A stretch of DNA of 64,000 nt from Gracilaria domingensis (lineage: Eukaryota > Rhodophyta > Florideophyceae > Gracilariales > Gracilariaceae), in contig VCMS01000062.1 in the NCBI GenBank assembly GCA_022539475.1, forward strand, positions 121,120 through 185,119, in the 5' to 3' direction. Positions 61,768 to 64,000 of the stretch are shown piece by piece. The position numbers and the translations under genes were made by a program. Position 1 is the stretch's first letter; every line of letters begins with the position of its first letter. The notes under the pieces are model-generated. The model was not told the origin of the DNA, did no database searches, and was given only the letters and a program-made list of their open reading frames with translations.

Positions 61768-61775
61768 ATAAAAAC
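61768..61775 (+). promoter_or_regulatory. TATA-like box of the GATA gene
   Basis: CATAAAAA within GC-rich DNA, about 215 bases upstream of the ATG at 61985; the leader between holds a long C run (about 61948-61968). Confidence 0.4.
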
Positions 61776-61984
61776 AGCGCGGCAGGTGAGCGGCCAACCA
61801 GCGCGCGCGCGTCGCGCCGTCACGACCTCGCTGCCACCGCTCCTTCACTGCGCGCGCACACGCCCCCCCCGTCACCTCCGCGCGCCGCCTTCGCCTCCAC
61901 CGCCCTCGCCACCCACCGCCGCCGCCCGCCCGCCCGCCCGCCCACCTCCCCCCCCCCCCCCCCCCCCCACGCCCCCGTCGCGCG

Positions 61985-62645
61985 ATGCGCTGCGTGCATT
62001 GCCACACCACCGAGACGCCGCTGTGGCGCGCCGGCCCCGCCGGCCCCAAGACTCTGCAACGCGTGCGGCGTGCGCTGGAAGAAGACGGGCTCGCTCGTGG
62101 CGCGCTCCAAGCGCGCCCCCCCGCCCGACGCCGCCTCGCTCCGCAAGCGCGCGCGCACCAACCACGCCGCCGGCAACGGCAGCCACCACCACGCCGCGCA
62201 CGCCGCCGCCGCGTCATCGGGCGCGCCCGCGGCAGAGCCCGCGCCGCCGCCGCCCGCCGCGCCGCGCCCCGTGTCGGTGTTCCGCACGGCGGACGCGACG
62301 CGCGCGCGCTACGACTCCATCTTCTCGGGGCTGATGGTGGTGCACCGCAAGGAGCTGCTGGCGCCGCCGCCGCGCCGCCCGCGCGCGGCGGCCGCGGCGG
62401 CGCCGCCGGCCGGCATGGACGTGGACGCGCTGTCGCGCACGCCGTGCGCCAGCCCGCCGCCGCTGGACGCGGACAGCAACGCGTTCGCGCCGCCGGTGTT
62501 TGTGACGGAGGTGCACGCGCCCAGCCCGAGCCCGAGCCCGCCGCCCATCCCGCGCGTGCAGCGCGCGTCGCGCGGCGCCGGCTTCCGGCTGTGCCTGTCG
62601 GTGCTGGGCGACGCGCCCAACGCGTCGGCCGCGCCCACGTCGTGA
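61985..62645 (+). CDS. GATA-type zinc-finger transcription factor (frame broken once)
   Basis: Nuclear DNA-binding protein of about 220 aa. The ATG at 61985 begins MRCVHCHTTETPLWRAGPAG, the first half of a GATA finger (Cys 3 and Cys 6, C-x2-C). The second half, LCNACGVRWKKTGSLVARSK, is in another frame. The break is at about 62050-62053, where GPKTLCNACG is expected and two bases of the Thr codon appear missing. The rest runs to TGA at 62645 and is Ala/Pro-rich with SVFRTADATRARYDSIFSGL and a C-terminal RGAGFRLCLSVLGDAPN. All four Cys are present across the two frames, so a small assembly error in this GC-rich stretch is likelier than a dead gene. The finger at the extreme N-terminus is unusual; the C run upstream may hide another indel and a longer start. 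Confidence 0.75.
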
Positions 62646-62833
62646 GCGCGCGCGGCCGCGCCCTTTAGTTTGTTTGAGACGCGCCCTGTGTGTAGAGAAA
62701 CGGGCGCGCGCGCGCGCCGCGGCGAGCCCTGTACCAATGTATCGTACCGTGTAGTAAAAAGCCCCGCCAACGGCGCGCGCAGTGCACAGCCTCCACGTGC
62801 CCCGTCACCGCGTCACGTTTTTGCGCGCCCCTC

Positions 62834-64000
62834 TCAGATCCACGCCGCCCACCAGATGTACATGCGCGACAGCCGCTCCACGTCCGTCGCCTCGCCCACC
62901 AGCCGCTCCACCTGCCCGCCGATCGACAGCGCCAGCCCCGACGCCTCCACCATCCCCCGCAGCTTCGCCTTCACCGCCGCCCGCATCTCCCGCCCCTCCT
63001 TGCTCCCGCCCTCCCCCCCCACCCCCCGCCAGTCCGCCAGCGGGTCGTGCAGGAAGCTCTCCAGCACCCCCAGCACCGCCTCCCAGTTGCGCCGCATCGC
63101 CCCCAGCACCGTCTCCGCCACCGCCCGGAACAGCCCCTCGTACCCCGCCACCCCCATCACCGTCACCATGTTGCGCGTCAGCCGGAACGGCACGATCTCC
63201 GGCACCTTGAGCGTCAGCCCCTTGTCGAACAGCATCGCAAAGTCCACGTGAACGCACCGCCCGCTCGTGCTCTCCACCAGCACGTTTTCGCCGTGCCGGT
63301 CCCCCAGCCCCACAATGTACCCCGCCATGCTCCACACTGCGCACGACTCGGTCCAGGTGTTGCGCGCGCGCAGCCAGCCGCGCGCGTCCGCGCCGCCGCC
63401 AAACTTGCGCACAAAGTACTTGTCCATCACCGGCGGGAACTTCTCGAACGCCCAGTCCTCCAGGAACTGTCGCTTTGTCGCCGCGTTGCCGTACTGACGG
63501 AAGATGTGCGACGCGTCGGGCAGCAATCCCAACCAGTTGTGCTCCTTTCGAACCACGTTGCGCAACGCCTCCAGGTCATTCACCCATTCGATGATGCCGG
63601 TCTCCTCGCTCAGCGGCAGAACCGCATATGTCTTCAGCTCCAGCTTTTTACCCCTCGATCCCTCCTCCCTGGCCAGCAACCGGTTTACCACCGTCAGAAA
63701 CTCCACCATGCGGCTGTCCTTGCGCATGTCCCCCTGATTCTCTCTCTTCGCCAGATATCGATACTCCAATCCATCGGTGCCGATGAGACTTATGCGTCTC
63801 GGTCTCATTAACGAGCTCATCACCAGCACCTCGTCTTCAAGGTCTGCAATGCGCGCTGGCTCCGCGGCGAATGGCCTGTGCTCCCCGCCGCTCGCATCGG
63901 GCAGCTGCACTGTCAATGAGTGCAACGTAGGAATGATCAGCATTGGGTTGCTTTTCGACCTGAGTATCTTTCTCACTCCGGAAAACTCCTTGATACACTT
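62834..64000 (-). CDS. ATR: ATR-type PI3K-like checkpoint kinase, C-terminal part (5' partial)
   Basis: DNA-damage and replication-stress kinase, nuclear. The frame is open to the window edge, about 388 residues of the C-terminus. Seen: VMSSLMRPRRISLIGTDGLE at the start of the kinase, MRKDSRMVEFLTVVNRLLAR, LKTYAVLPLSEETGIIEWVN, GYIVGLGDRHGENVL (catalytic loop with DRHGEN), VHVDFAMLFDKGLTL (the metal-binding Asp), then IVPFRLTRNMVTVMGVAGYE and FLHDPLADWRG. It ends in a FATC domain (VERLVGEATDVERLSRMYIW) with the typical terminal Trp-rich residues. The LPLSEETGIIEWVN and HDPLADW strings match ATR rather than ATM, TOR or TRRAP. All kinase residues seen are intact. The stop faces that of the GATA gene 189 bases away. 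Confidence 0.92.
   Translation of the reverse strand, partial: KCIKEFSGVRKILRSKSNPMLIIPTLHSLTVQLPDASGGEHRPFAAEPARIADLEDEVLVMSSLMRPRRISLIGTDGLEYRYLAKRENQGDMRKDSRMVEFLTVVNRLLAREEGSRGKKLELKTYAVLPLSEETGIIEWVNDLEALRNVVRKEHNWLGLLPDASHIFRQYGNAATKRQFLEDWAFEKFPPVMDKYFVRKFGGGADARGWLRARNTWTESCAVWSMAGYIVGLGDRHGENVLVESTSGRCVHVDFAMLFDKGLTLKVPEIVPFRLTRNMVTVMGVAGYEGLFRAVAETVLGAMRRNWEAVLGVLESFLHDPLADWRGVGGEGGSKEGREMRAAVKAKLRGMVEASGLALSIGGQVERLVGEATDVERLSRMYIWWAAWI

Noticed and set aside
1-64000. CRISPR arrays, tRNA and rRNA genes, LTR or virus-derived elements
   Set aside because: I looked for regular spaced repeats, tRNA-like T-loops with flanking stems, rRNA-like text and paired long terminal repeats or capsid and integrase text and saw none; a tRNA with introns could still be missed without a covariance search.

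Overview
This window is a gene-dense nuclear contig from a eukaryotic alga. The likeliest source is a unicellular member of the Archaeplastida, possibly a red alga, but that assignment is an inference. Support for it: almost every gene is a single uninterrupted reading frame; a plant-type COX5C subunit, an alpha-carbonic anhydrase, a bacterial-type peptidyl-tRNA hydrolase and a GT29 sialyltransferase-like protein are present; a SKI2-like protein carries a probable plastid presequence; and the whole is a standard eukaryotic nuclear gene set (Nup98, ATR, CDC6, DHX16, GPN1, ALG13, 40S protein uS14). About 24 genes can be supported in 64 kb, on both strands. Neighbours are often divergent with a few hundred bases between starts, or convergent with less than 50 bases between stops. 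TATA-like boxes lie roughly 55-155 bases upstream of several start codons.

Layout. 1-14 kb: peptidyl-tRNA hydrolase (partial), galactose-1-phosphate uridylyltransferase, spliceosomal DEAH ATPase, bZIP factor, ALG13, D-lactate dehydrogenase, GT29 protein, Nup98, and a small unknown. 14-31.6 kb: an unusual kinase with twin N-terminal repeats and EF hands, a one-intron COX5C, a CBM48-TPR protein, GPN1, CDC6, an ankyrin protein, uS14, a PH-domain kinase and an inositol phosphate kinase. 31.6-43.8 kb: a 5'-truncated LINE with target duplication, a multi-pass membrane protein, a very GC-rich low-complexity stretch, alpha-carbonic anhydrase (frame broken), an F-box-like protein, and an intact-looking Tigger/pogo DNA transposon. 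43.8-49 kb: a large SKI2-like protein whose helicase motifs are degenerate, then a degenerate kinase-like frame. 49.7-59.3 kb: two almost identical copies, in inverted orientation, of a gene for a secreted heparinase-II/III-like protein with a Ser/Pro linker and an Arg/Trp tail, separated by 2.5 kb that holds an old LINE copy and a 32-bp palindrome. 59.5-64 kb: a small membrane protein frame, a type-5 acid phosphatase, a GATA factor (frame broken) and the C-terminal end of ATR.

Two compositional regimes alternate sharply. Islands made largely of G and C, with GCGC runs and triplet repeats (about 6.9-10.2, 35.6-38.2, 47.3-48.0 and 60.2-63.5 kb), sit among stretches of ordinary composition. Conserved genes occur in both. 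Two clear frame breaks in otherwise conserved proteins (carbonic anhydrase and GATA) lie inside the GC-rich islands and may be assembly errors.

The strongest items for follow-up are the large inverted gene duplication and its secreted product, the degenerate SKI2-like protein, the Nup98 frame that stops exactly at the usual self-cleavage site, and the twin-domain/TKL/EF-hand kinase. No retroviral, LTR, Polinton or CRISPR element was seen.
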